DNA of 64,000 nucleotides from an uncultured Eubacterium sp. GTDB lineage: Bacteria; Bacillota; Clostridia; Oscillospirales; Acutalibacteraceae. Position numbers and translations under genes: made by a program. The notes beneath the pieces are model-generated. The model worked only from the letters and a program-made list of their open reading frames with translations. It was not told the DNA's origin and ran no database searches. Of this stretch, positions 5,780-14,161 are shown one piece after another; position 1 is the stretch's first letter; the number at the start of each line of letters is the position of its first letter. The stretch spans positions 31,064 through 95,063 of the forward strand of contig NZ_CAMFQO010000003.1 of NCBI RefSeq assembly GCF_945980375.1, read 5' to 3'.

Positions 5780-7180
5780 TTATACAAGTATATTAATTAA
5801 CACATAATCCTTTGAATTAATGCATCCATCGTTATTTACATCGACATATGGATTATATCTGCTGTTGCTTTTATTTGCAGGATAAGCGCTATCAAAAAGT
5901 GGTGCTTTATCTATCGCAAAATAATTGTATCTGTCACTGTACAAAGAATAGTACAAGATACCGTTTTCTTCACCTAAACCGGCATTTTTGTCGGTATGAT
6001 TGTATACCAAATATGTATCCCCTGTTTTCAAATCATACGAACGGATATATGCCAATGTATTCGTTGAATGGCTGAAATAAAGCACATCCCCTATTCTTAC
6101 CAGCTTTGCAAGCGGAACATTTATTCCGTTTGAATATTGCGAATATACGGTTTGATAGTTAGCGGTGTTAAGCCTTGTGGTGTTTGCGTTTACATCTCTT
6201 TTAATAAGGTTGATATAAAAGTTTTCGGCATCCAAATCAAGATAATAGTAATCTCCGTTATAAACATAAATATTGGATGTTAAGCTGTCCCAAAAAGCAT
6301 CGTCAAACGATGTGTCCGTACATTCTATGTTATCAGGAAATGTACTGTCGGAGTGGCCTTTATTAGCTTCAAAATCCGCAGTGCTTTTCAAAAAGTATAT
6401 ATGAGCATAAGTACCCATACTGTTTTTGCCTGTTGTTGTAAACGTAGTGTCATCCCATGTTAAATCCGCATTATACCATTTTCCGTTAATACAAACCGCG
6501 TTCCACGCATGTTCCATAGAATTGGAAATTACATATCGGCAAGGAATGCCAATCTCTTTAAGTATTGCAGAGTATACTAAGGCATATCCCGCACATACAA
6601 TTTTGTAATCCTTAAAAAATCCGTAGGCAGAATGATATATATCCTTTTCATCAGTTGGATAGATTGCCTTTGAGCAAACATAATCGTGAATAACAATTGC
6701 CTTTTGCAAATCGGTCATTGTGTCGTCAACAAGTGACAATGCCTTTGCCATACCTAGATTATATTCATATTTTGCTGATTCGATTTCAGCACTTGTACAG
6801 GAATATTTTGGATAAACGGATGCTACTGTATTATTGCTTTCATAATAGCCGTACTGAATATTGCTTGATACATAAAACAGCTCCGGATTGTCATTAATAA
6901 CATTTGAATATATCAAAAGAAATTCAGGTATCGGTATTTTGTAAGATGAAAGGTCAAAATATGATTTAACATTAATTAACCCGTTATAAATAGTATCTTG
7001 AGCAGTAGCCAATGTTGAATCGCTTATTGAATATTTAGGGCTGAATGTGTCAACAACTTCGCCCTCCTGTAAAAGGGGTACATTATCCTGGGCTATATCT
7101 GTATTTGCATAAACAGCTAAAGGAGCAAAAACAGAAATTAATAAGATAAGACTTAGTATAATACAACTAATTTTTTTCAC
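5780..7180 (-). CDS. secreted transglutaminase-like protein with a half dockerin
   Basis: A 466-residue exported protein. A signal peptide (1-25, ending AVYA) is followed by a transglutaminase core with the Cys196, His224 and Asp239 triad (KIVCAGYA, EHAWNAV, WYNADLTWDD), then a beta-rich region that may be a propeller or carbohydrate-facing domain. The last about 25 residues, YVDVNNDGCINSKDYVLINI, are one calcium-binding repeat of dockerin type I; the second repeat is absent. The GTG start at 7180 has AAGGATGTGAT 3 nt upstream. A peptidase or crosslinking role at the cell surface is plausible; cohesin binding would normally need two repeats. Confidence 0.8.
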   Translation of the reverse strand: MKKISCIILSLILLISVFAPLAVYANTDIAQDNVPLLQEGEVVDTFSPKYSISDSTLATAQDTIYNGLINVKSYFDLSSYKIPIPEFLLIYSNVINDNPELFYVSSNIQYGYYESNNTVASVYPKYSCTSAEIESAKYEYNLGMAKALSLVDDTMTDLQKAIVIHDYVCSKAIYPTDEKDIYHSAYGFFKDYKIVCAGYALVYSAILKEIGIPCRYVISNSMEHAWNAVCINGKWYNADLTWDDTTFTTTGKNSMGTYAHIYFLKSTADFEANKGHSDSTFPDNIECTDTSFDDAFWDSLTSNIYVYNGDYYYLDLDAENFYINLIKRDVNANTTRLNTANYQTVYSQYSNGINVPLAKLVRIGDVLYFSHSTNTLAYIRSYDLKTGDTYLVYNHTDKNAGLGEENGILYYSLYSDRYNYFAIDKAPLFDSAYPANKSNSRYNPYVDVNNDGCINSKDYVLINILV

Positions 7181-7220
7181 AAAATCACATCCTTTTTATC
7201 TAAATTATATATCCATTTAT

Positions 7221-7272
7221 ATAATACTAAAAAAACAGCGCTCCGTCAAGAACGCTGTTTTTTTAGTATTAT
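7221..7272. terminator. long perfect-stem terminator after the carboxyltransferase operon
   Basis: About 20-bp perfect inverted repeat (ATAATACTAAAAAAACAGCG arm) around a 12-base loop. The minus-strand stem ends in a run of seven T, placing it as the terminator for the gene ending at 7276. Confidence 0.85.
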
Positions 7273-7275
7273 AAA

Positions 7276-8673
7276 TTATACCGGATGAACCTTTGTTTCG
7301 ATATTATCATGCTTTCCGTCAAGGCCGTATTTTTTGTCTCTTCTCTTTTCAAAGAATTTAACGGCAACCTGTCCGAATTGTGCGTAGGAAAGAACATCTT
7401 CCTCCTGCTCATAGAATTCGGAAATTTCACTCTTGAACTGATCGATGGTATCGTTAAGAAGGTCGGCAGGACGGCAATTAATTATATCATCATCACCGAC
7501 AATCATCTTTCTGAATTCAGGATCAATTTCACATGGAGTAGCACCGTACTTACCTGCAACCATATCCTTAAATTCCTTTGTAACCATCTTGTATCTTTCA
7601 CCCATGATAACGTTAAATACAGCCTGTGTACCTACGATTTGAGATGTAGGTGTAACAAGTGGAGGATAACCTGAATCCTTACGAACTCTCGGAACCTCAG
7701 CCAAAACCTCTTCAAGCTTATCTTCCTTGCCTGCCTGTTTAAGCTGGCTATTAAGGTTTGAAAGCATACCGCCCGGTACCTGATAAAGCAAGGTGTTAGC
7801 ATCAACGCCAAGCATTTTAGGATCAAGCAGACCGCTGTCAAGGTATTTTTGACGAAGCGGAGCAAAGAAATCTCTAACCTCACTCAATGCTTTAAGGTCA
7901 AGACCTGTGTCATATTCTGTACCCTGAAGAGCGGCAACCATTGACTCTGTTGCGGCGTGTGATGTGCCCATAGCAAGTGGTGACATTGCTGTATCAATAA
8001 CATCAACACCGGCCTCAATGCCCTTTAGAAGCACCATTGAAGCAAGTCCCGATGTATAATGGGTATGAAGTTGAATAGGAATATTAACGGTTTCCTTGAG
8101 TGCTTTAACCAAATCATATGTGCCGTAAGGAGTCAGCAAGCCTGCCATATCCTTAATACAGATTGATGAAGCACCTGCATTCTCAAGCTGCTTTGCATAA
8201 TTGCAATAATACTTTGTATCAAATACAGGACCTGTGGTATATGAAATCGCAGCCTGTACGTGACCGCCATATTTATTTGCGGCATTTATTGCAGTTTCAA
8301 GGTTGCGCACGTCGTTAAGAGCATCAAATATACGAAGAATATCAATACCGTTATCTATGCTCTTTTTTACAAAGTAATCAACTACCTCATCACTGTAATG
8401 ACGGTAGCCAAGCATATTTTGCCCTCTGAAAAGCATTTGAAGCTTTGTGTTTGGACACTTTTTTCTTATAGTTCTTAATCTCTCCCACGGATCTTCGTCA
8501 AGAAAGCGAAGACAGCTGTCGAAGGTTGCACCGCCCCAGCACTCTAACGAATGAAAACCGATAGCATCCATTTTGTCAAGAATATCAACAAATTCTTCTG
8601 TTCTCATACGGGTAGCAATCAACGACTGATGTGCATCACGTAAGACAGTTTCGGTAATTCCAATTTTTGCCAT
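7276..8673 (-). CDS. pyruvate/oxaloacetate carboxyltransferase subunit (OadA / PycB / transcarboxylase 5S type)
   Basis: Moves carboxyl groups between biotin and pyruvate/oxaloacetate. The 465-residue protein has the HMGL-like TIM barrel: LRDAHQS (11-17), the carbamylated lysine Lys174 in CIKDMAG, and metal ligands His203 and His205 in LHTH. The PYC_OADA conserved C-terminal domain follows and no biotinyl domain is attached, so it relies on the separate carrier protein encoded just upstream. It could serve an oxaloacetate decarboxylase, a split pyruvate carboxylase or a transcarboxylase. The neighbouring acyl-CoA-type subunit and the missing OadB pump argue for the last. Confidence 0.9.
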   Translation of the reverse strand: MAKIGITETVLRDAHQSLIATRMRTEEFVDILDKMDAIGFHSLECWGGATFDSCLRFLDEDPWERLRTIRKKCPNTKLQMLFRGQNMLGYRHYSDEVVDYFVKKSIDNGIDILRIFDALNDVRNLETAINAANKYGGHVQAAISYTTGPVFDTKYYCNYAKQLENAGASSICIKDMAGLLTPYGTYDLVKALKETVNIPIQLHTHYTSGLASMVLLKGIEAGVDVIDTAMSPLAMGTSHAATESMVAALQGTEYDTGLDLKALSEVRDFFAPLRQKYLDSGLLDPKMLGVDANTLLYQVPGGMLSNLNSQLKQAGKEDKLEEVLAEVPRVRKDSGYPPLVTPTSQIVGTQAVFNVIMGERYKMVTKEFKDMVAGKYGATPCEIDPEFRKMIVGDDDIINCRPADLLNDTIDQFKSEISEFYEQEEDVLSYAQFGQVAVKFFEKRRDKKYGLDGKHDNIETKVHPV

Positions 8674-8683
8674 ATTGCACCTC

Positions 8684-9055
8684 TTATGCCAAAGTGATAA
8701 TAGTTTGACCTGCTTCTACAGAATCACCCTTGTTTACATTGATTGAAGCAACGGTACCGTCCTGCGGAGCAACAATATCATTTTCCATTTTCATTGCTTC
8801 AAGAACACAAAGCACCTGACCTGCCTTTACAGCATCACCGTTTGATACCTTAATATCCAAAATGTTACCCGGCATAGGAGCATCAACCTTTACGCTTCCT
8901 GCACCGGCAGGAGCAGGAGCTGCCTTTGGTGCCGGAGCATCCTGTGGAGCAGGTGCCTGAACAGGAGCAGCAACCGGAGCAGCTGCAGTTGAAGTGCCCT
9001 CCTCAACAGTTACGTTATATGGTGTACCGTTTACAGTAATAGTATAATTTTTCAT
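8684..9055 (-). CDS. biotin carboxyl carrier protein
   Basis: Carries CO2 as carboxybiotin between the two flanking carboxyltransferase subunits. The 123-residue protein has a short N-terminal strand region (1-20), an Ala/Pro-rich flexible linker (about 23-53) and a lipoyl/biotinyl domain with the acceptor Lys89 in EAMKMEN. Size and layout match the 1.3S subunit of transcarboxylase and the gamma/delta-type carriers of sodium-pumping decarboxylases. It lies 10 nt before the OadA-like gene and 14 nt after the acyl-CoA-type subunit, in the same operon. Confidence 0.92.
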   Translation of the reverse strand: MKNYTITVNGTPYNVTVEEGTSTAAAPVAAPVQAPAPQDAPAPKAAPAPAGAGSVKVDAPMPGNILDIKVSNGDAVKAGQVLCVLEAMKMENDIVAPQDGTVASINVNKGDSVEAGQTIITLA

Positions 9056-9069
9056 TTTTATATCCTCCG

Positions 9070-10392
9070 TTATTTTACAGAATGTTTTCTTGGAATAGTT
9101 GTTTCTCTTTTGCTTGCAAGCATATCAAGATACTGAGAAATCTTTGCCCTCGTTTCCTCCGGAGCAAAAACATCATCAACAGCTCCGCATGCAGCTGCTG
9201 TATACACAGAGCCGACTGTTTGTCTGTATTCGTCCTCAAGCTTTGCACGATCCTCGTTATTTGCAAGTCTGTCATTATAAAGGAAAGAAACGGCAGCCTC
9301 AACATCAAGCGGAGAAGCAACGGCATTGTTCCAAGCCAATGTAACATCGGCATTTGCACCCTTGCCGGCAAGAATAATATACGAGCAACCGATAGCCTGT
9401 CCTGTAATTAAGCTGATTTTAGGACAGGTAGCACTTGCGTATGCTGATGTAAGCTTTGTTGCAGCGACAAGCATTTGTGACTCCTTGTCTTTAGCCAATC
9501 CTGTGCTGTTAGCAATTGTAATAACAGGAATGTTAAATGAATCGCAAAGCTTAACCATAGCCTCTGCTTTGTAAGACGCAGACGGACAAACAAAGTCATC
9601 AGCAAATGCAACCACACCTACTGTGCATCCGTCAACCGTACCGAGCTTTGTAATAACGCGATTAGCATAATCAGCCTTAAGCTCAACAGAAACGGTTGAA
9701 TCAAGAATTGAATCAATAATATCATTTACAGCTGAGCCATTTGCTGCAACAACTGACGGAGCTGAATATTCAAAATCAACCATAGGTGCGCTGTACAAAT
9801 TATTTTTAGGAAGCATACAGGCAAGCTTCTTTGCCTGCTCAACAGCGTCATCAAATGTATCACAGGTAATGTCAACAATTCCCTGCTTTGCGCTTTCTTC
9901 AACTGTAATATCGCTCGGAGCTGTGATGTAAAAATCGCTGTCCTTTACTGCAATAACAACATCAGCCAAATTAGCTATAAGAGCTGATGTTCCGAGGCAG
10001 GCACCGGTAATTACGGAAATCTGCGGCACAACACCCGAGAGCATAGAAGCTGCTTTTACAACCTCACCGAAGGCATTAAGCACCTCAAATCCCTCTGTAA
10101 GCTGAACACCGTTTGAATCATAAATACCTATAATTCCACAGCCTGTTTTTTTAGCTAAATTAAAAACCTTTGAAAGCTTTGTGCACTGTGCAACTGTTAT
10201 CGCGCCGCTGTTAACGTTACTGTCCTGTGCAAAAGCATAACATTCGGTTCCGTTTACATAACCGAATCCGGCTACAACCTCAACATCACCGTCAGCACCC
10301 TTTGCAAACGGATCAATCTCGGTAAAGATACCGTCATCAAAAAGAGATGCAAGCCTTTGAATGGCAACATTCTCTTTGTTTGAATTGCTCAT
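9070..10392 (-). CDS. acyl-CoA carboxyltransferase-type subunit (PccB/MmdA/transcarboxylase 12S-like, divergent)
   Basis: A 440-residue double-crotonase-fold carboxyltransferase. The N-half shows YDSNGVQLTEGFEVL and PQISVITGACLGTSAL where PccB-type enzymes have DSGGARIQEG and PQIS.I.GPCAGGA. The C-half shows DDFVCPSASYKAEAMV, FNIPVITI and CPKISLITGQAIGCSY. It is about 70 residues shorter than typical MmdA and the glycine-rich loops are altered, so the substrate may not be methylmalonyl-CoA. ATG 10392 follows AAGGAGG by 7 nt; an upstream in-frame start at 10446 lacks a site. It is first in the operon with the biotin carrier and the OadA-like gene. Confidence 0.8.
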   Translation of the reverse strand: MSNSNKENVAIQRLASLFDDGIFTEIDPFAKGADGDVEVVAGFGYVNGTECYAFAQDSNVNSGAITVAQCTKLSKVFNLAKKTGCGIIGIYDSNGVQLTEGFEVLNAFGEVVKAASMLSGVVPQISVITGACLGTSALIANLADVVIAVKDSDFYITAPSDITVEESAKQGIVDITCDTFDDAVEQAKKLACMLPKNNLYSAPMVDFEYSAPSVVAANGSAVNDIIDSILDSTVSVELKADYANRVITKLGTVDGCTVGVVAFADDFVCPSASYKAEAMVKLCDSFNIPVITIANSTGLAKDKESQMLVAATKLTSAYASATCPKISLITGQAIGCSYIILAGKGANADVTLAWNNAVASPLDVEAAVSFLYNDRLANNEDRAKLEDEYRQTVGSVYTAAACGAVDDVFAPEETRAKISQYLDMLASKRETTIPRKHSVK

Positions 10393-10461
10393 TGAGAATC
10401 CTCCTTGCGAGTTAATTAAAGTAAACCCGAATATCAAAATATCCAAATTTCGCTATTTTAT

Positions 10462-10490
10462 ATATTAACATTATTAGGTAAAAATATCAA
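10462..10490 (-). promoter_or_regulatory. promoter of the carboxyltransferase operon
   Basis: Minus-strand TTGATA (10485-10490), 17 bases, TAATAT (10462-10467), about 70 bases before ATG 10392. Confidence 0.6.
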
Positions 10491-10500
10491 TATAAAAATA

Positions 10501-10530
10501 AAAAAAGTCAAATATAAATCTGACTTTTTT
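10501..10530 (-). terminator. terminator after rluB and the long operon
   Basis: Perfect 10-bp stem AAAAAAGTCA/TGACTTTTTT with a 10-base loop just past the rluB stop codon, followed by a T-rich tract on the minus strand. Confidence 0.85.
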
Positions 10531-10535
10531 GCAAA

Positions 10536-11279
10536 TTATTTGTCCGAATGACCCGCAGAGCGAAGCAGTTTTTTTACATCCTGCTCCGAAAGCTCTCTGT
10601 AATCACCCTGCTTTAGCATACCGAGCTTTATCGGACCGATAGATATTCTTTTGAGTCTTGCAACCTCGAGTCCCTGACTTTCACACATTTTACGGATTTG
10701 TCGATTTCTGCCCTCATGAAGAACAAACTCGAGAACAACTCTGTTTTCCTCCTCGGTTAAAACAGTTACCTCGCACGGTGCAGTAACCCTACCGTCTATT
10801 TCTATTCCGTTTCGAAGATTATAAAGAATGTTATCATCAACAGAAGGTCTGACTGTAACACGATATACCTTTGCATATTCGTGTGACGGATGCGTCATAC
10901 AGTTGGTAAATGAACCATCATTGGTAAGAAGCAGTAACCCTTCGCTGTCCTTATCCAGTCTGCCGACAGGATAAATTCTCACACCGAAATCAGGAAGTAA
11001 ATCCATAACTGTTTTTCTTCCAAGCTCGTCTGACACGGTTGTAACATATCCACGTGGTTTATTTAGCATAATATAAACCATTTTTCTGTTTTTTACATTA
11101 GTAAGCTTTTGCTTTCCAACTGTTACCAAATCCTTACGCGGATTTATTTTCATACCGATTTGGGCAACATGACCGTTGACCTTTACCTTGCCTGCAAGGA
11201 TAAGCTCCTCGCTCTTTCTTCGGGAGGCAACTCCCTGCTCTGCCATAAATTTTTGTAATCTTACCTCGTTGTTTGCCAT
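10536..11279 (-). CDS. rluB: ribosomal large-subunit pseudouridine synthase, RsuA/RluB family
   Basis: Isomerises a uridine in 23S rRNA. The 247-residue protein has an N-terminal S4 RNA-binding domain (about 5-60, RLQKFMAEQGVASRRKSEELI) and a pseudouridine synthase domain with catalytic Asp109 in GRLDKDSEGLLLLTND. HEGRNRQIRKM near 190 is the third family block. Its start overlaps the end of the upstream D,D-carboxypeptidase gene by 19 nt, so translation is probably coupled. It is the last gene of the long minus-strand operon. Separation of RluB from RsuA by sequence alone is tentative. Confidence 0.88.
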   Translation of the reverse strand: MANNEVRLQKFMAEQGVASRRKSEELILAGKVKVNGHVAQIGMKINPRKDLVTVGKQKLTNVKNRKMVYIMLNKPRGYVTTVSDELGRKTVMDLLPDFGVRIYPVGRLDKDSEGLLLLTNDGSFTNCMTHPSHEYAKVYRVTVRPSVDDNILYNLRNGIEIDGRVTAPCEVTVLTEEENRVVLEFVLHEGRNRQIRKMCESQGLEVARLKRISIGPIKLGMLKQGDYRELSEQDVKKLLRSAGHSDK

Positions 11280-12310
11280 ACCCTTACACTTTCCGGGGCA
11301 ATAATATCTACTGTCCCAATCAATCTGTTATTTGAATAAATCTCTGCCTTACCTACAACTGTATTCTGCAAAACAGGTGTGTACAGTATAGGATAATAAT
11401 AATACTTTATGCTAATGTCGTCAAAGTATGATATATCAAACCTTGCAACACAACTGACGGTTGATTCATTTGCACCGACTATGCTTATATTTATAATTTC
11501 GTTTTTAGCTAAGGTTTTATATTTTCTTTTTGCATAATCATAAAGCTTTTTGTGGTCGTTCCAATCGTCACTGTCGTTTAGGGTTACAATTATTATTGTG
11601 TTCCCCTTGTATTCGTATGCCGTTACAAGACATCTGCCTGCTTTTGTTGTAAATCCTGTTTTAACGCCGATGCAATCCTCTATTTGATACAAAAGCTTAT
11701 TATGATTATATATTGTTTGTGTTTTACCGTTAATGCTTATGTCGGCTTTTTGCATAGAACATACTGACTTAAAAAGCTCATTATCAAGAGCATATGCCGT
11801 TAATTTTGCCATATCATAAGCGGTTGAATAATGCTTTGCACTGTCAAGCCCCGACGGAGTGGCAAAGCTTGTGCTTTCCATTCCTATTGCTTTTGCATAA
11901 TCATTCATAAGTGATACAAAGCTCTCAATACTACCACCGATATACACGGCAAGAGCATTTGCCGCATCATTACCCGAGGCAAGCATAGCACCCTTAATTA
12001 AATCATAAACACTTATTCTGTCGCCTGCTTTAAGATAAATAAGCGAGCCCTCTGTTCCCTTTAGCATATTATCTGAAATGAAAACAACATCATCTGCATT
12101 TAATTTTTCACAGGCAATTAAGCAGGTCATTATCTTTGTTGTAGAAGCCATGGCGACGCGTTTATCGGAATTTTTTTGATACAAAACCGCAGAGCTTATT
12201 TTATCATAAACTACGGCGTTATCTGCGCTGATAGAAATGCCCTGCGCATACACGGTTGACGGAAAAGCAAAAATAAATGCGAAAATAAATGCTACTATTC
12301 TTTTACACAA
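11261..12310 (-). CDS. dacF: D-alanyl-D-alanine carboxypeptidase (DacF/PBP5 type)
   Basis: Trims the terminal D-Ala of peptidoglycan stem peptides outside the membrane. The 349-residue serine peptidase has the SxxK motif S56-TT-K59, the SGN motif at 112-114 and KTG at 217-219. A signal peptide (1-22, ending TVYA) precedes them, and a small beta domain ends the protein without a clear amphipathic anchor. I choose the TTG at 12310 because GGGTGAT lies 6-7 nt before it and the signal peptide then reads MCKRIVAF. ATG 12325 lies inside a 13-bp hairpin. DacF in bacilli acts in spore cortex formation, which fits the gerW neighbour. Confidence 0.88.
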   Translation of the reverse strand: MCKRIVAFIFAFIFAFPSTVYAQGISISADNAVVYDKISSAVLYQKNSDKRVAMASTTKIMTCLIACEKLNADDVVFISDNMLKGTEGSLIYLKAGDRISVYDLIKGAMLASGNDAANALAVYIGGSIESFVSLMNDYAKAIGMESTSFATPSGLDSAKHYSTAYDMAKLTAYALDNELFKSVCSMQKADISINGKTQTIYNHNKLLYQIEDCIGVKTGFTTKAGRCLVTAYEYKGNTIIIVTLNDSDDWNDHKKLYDYAKRKYKTLAKNEIINISIVGANESTVSCVARFDISYFDDISIKYYYYPILYTPVLQNTVVGKAEIYSNNRLIGTVDIIAPESVRVWQTTR

Positions 12311-12364
12311 AACAATCACCCACATAAATATATGCAGGTGATTATATTTAATTAAACAAAATAT

Positions 12365-12754
12365 TTATTCCTCAGCCGGTGTTGAATCCTTTTTCTTTGC
12401 CTCTGTAAGCTCAGTGAGCTTATCAACAAGCTCAGGAATCATAGCAATAGCTCTGTCGGCAGATGATGTGTAGTTGTTAATCTGCATCAATCTAACCTTT
12501 GAATCCTGAATAACAATGAATGCAACAGGAGTAATGGAAATTCCGCCACCGCCTGCACCGCCAAACAATTCCTTGTTCTGTTTTGACGGAAGGTCGGTAC
12601 CGCCTGTTGTAAAGCCATATGATACCTTTGATACAGGAATAAGTGTTGTATCGCCTGTAACCATAGGCTCGCCGATAATGGTTGAAACATCAACCATTTC
12701 TCTCATTTTTTCAAGTGTTGATTCCATAATTTTGTTTACCGGAGTCTCTCTCAT
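12365..12754 (-). CDS. ytfJ: sporulation protein GerW (YtfJ)
   Basis: Spore protein required for normal germination in Bacillus. The 129-residue protein has the family core: MESTLEKMREMVDVSTIIGEPM at the N-terminus, the glycine-rich LFGGAGGGGISITPVAFIVI near the centre and LMQIN afterwards, followed by a variable charged tail. The gene follows a DUF2953 gene by 18 nt, the same pair as ytfI-ytfJ in Bacillus and most endospore formers, and supports a spore-forming host. Confidence 0.93.
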   Translation of the reverse strand: MRETPVNKIMESTLEKMREMVDVSTIIGEPMVTGDTTLIPVSKVSYGFTTGGTDLPSKQNKELFGGAGGGGISITPVAFIVIQDSKVRLMQINNYTSSADRAIAMIPELVDKLTELTEAKKKDSTPAEE

Positions 12755-12772
12755 AATCTTTCCCCTTAAATA

Positions 12773-13528
12773 TTATCTGTTTTTTATTAAATTAATCAGG
12801 AATGTTTTTCCTGCCTTAAGTCCGACTTTAAGTATAAGTGCAACATTAAGCGATGCTATAAGCTGAAATTCGTATTCATTATGCGTTGCCAAGAAATCAG
12901 GCTGAATATAGTCGTCGTATTGGTCAACCTTCATACCGTTAAGTATGATACCCTTTATAGGATAATACATACCGCAGATGTTACCGTATGAACGTGCAAT
13001 TTCATCGGCATCACCACCGCCTATAATCATTTTAACATATAATGAGTAAATATGCAAACCCCTAAATAAAGTTACTACTGCCGTGTTAACGGTTTCCAAA
13101 AGATTTGATACAAGAAGCATAATACCGACAATGCCGTCCTCATCAATAATCTTTTGAATAATATTTTTCTTTGGTGGTTGTTGCGGCTGTGCTTCACTGT
13201 TTACAGCAGGATTGGTTGCGTCTGCCTTAATTTCATCTGTATTTTCCTGTGTTTCCTGAACAATGTCAGTATTATCAGGTTGTTTTTGAGTATTGTCAGG
13301 CTTTTGTTCTTTTTTTTGCTTCTTTTTTTCGGCGGCTTCCTTGCCTGCCTTTTCCGGAAAAAGAACAAAGTTCAAAATCTTTGAAAGCTCAACATCCTTT
13401 TTGATAAAAAGAATCTGTACGGATGTGTGCCAGCCATTATCATAAATTATGGTTGCTTCGGCAGATAATGATAAAATTACTGCAATAAGAAATACAATGA
13501 CAGCAAGTATAATTAAAAATACCTTCAT
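12773..13528 (-). CDS. DUF2953 membrane protein (YtfI-like)
   Basis: A 251-residue protein conserved beside gerW in sporulating Firmicutes; its exact role is unknown. One N-terminal transmembrane helix (about 1-22) leads into a beta strand, then a long Lys/Gln/Pro-rich low-complexity insertion (about 62-122), a second hydrophobic stretch near 135-155, and the DUF2953 block YSLYVKMIIGGGDADEIARSYG. A further hydrophobic helix lies near the C-terminus. Start and stop codons abut scpB on one side and ytfJ on the other, so it is co-transcribed. Confidence 0.82.
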   Translation of the reverse strand: MKVFLIILAVIVFLIAVILSLSAEATIIYDNGWHTSVQILFIKKDVELSKILNFVLFPEKAGKEAAEKKKQKKEQKPDNTQKQPDNTDIVQETQENTDEIKADATNPAVNSEAQPQQPPKKNIIQKIIDEDGIVGIMLLVSNLLETVNTAVVTLFRGLHIYSLYVKMIIGGGDADEIARSYGNICGMYYPIKGIILNGMKVDQYDDYIQPDFLATHNEYEFQLIASLNVALILKVGLKAGKTFLINLIKNR

Positions 13529-14161
13529 TTATTCCTCCTCAATATGAGCAATTTCTGATATTTCCTTTTCCTTTAGTATATCATTTTTATTCTCATTGTC
13601 AAATAAAGATGTTTGGCTTTCATCCCTTGCTATACTGTCAATCTCATCATTTTTCGGCAAATCGGGCAAATCCTCAAGAGAATTTAACGAAAAGCATCTT
13701 AAAAATCTGTCGGTAGTTCCGTAGATAAGAGGTCTTCCGGGTAGATCCATTCTTCCCTTTTCCTCAATCAAACCCTTTTGAACAAGTGAAGAAATAGGTC
13801 CTGAGCAATCTACTCCCCTAACCTGCTCAATAAATGAACGGGTAACGGTTTTGTTGTATGCAATAACTGCAAGCACCTCAAAGGCAGCATTGCTTAACGG
13901 AGTGTTTTTCTTTATCTCCATAAGCTTTCTTACTTCCTCGCTGTATTTCTCTCTTGTGCATATTTGATACTTGTTATCAATGCGAATAATCATTAAGCCT
14001 GAGCTTCGTTCATCATAAAGAGCGCTTAAATGCCCAAGCATTTTTTCAACTGTTTCTATATCAATATCAAGCACCTCTGCAAGCTTTGATGCCTCAACGG
14101 GATCTCCCGAAGCAAAAAGCATTGCCTCAATTGTTGATATCAAATTATCTGTTTTATTCAA
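13529..14161 (-). CDS. scpB: segregation and condensation protein B
   Basis: Winged-helix partner of the SMC-ScpA condensin complex that organises the chromosome near the origin. The 210-residue protein has the two winged helices of ScpB: IEAMLFASGDPVEASKLAEVLD at the start, LSNAAFEVLAVIAYNKTVTRSFIEQVRGVD in the centre, and LIEEKGRMDLPGRPLIYGTTDRFL. An acidic tail of about 45 residues follows. It overlaps scpA by 8 nt, as usual for this pair. Confidence 0.95.
   Translation of the reverse strand: MNKTDNLISTIEAMLFASGDPVEASKLAEVLDIDIETVEKMLGHLSALYDERSSGLMIIRIDNKYQICTREKYSEEVRKLMEIKKNTPLSNAAFEVLAVIAYNKTVTRSFIEQVRGVDCSGPISSLVQKGLIEEKGRMDLPGRPLIYGTTDRFLRCFSLNSLEDLPDLPKNDEIDSIARDESQTSLFDNENKNDILKEKEISEIAHIEEE

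Noticed and set aside
11280..12341. Hairpin at 12311-12341 as terminator between ytfJ and dacF
   Set aside because: The stem is sound but only GTTTTGTG follows; it overlaps the dacF start region and more likely affects translation.
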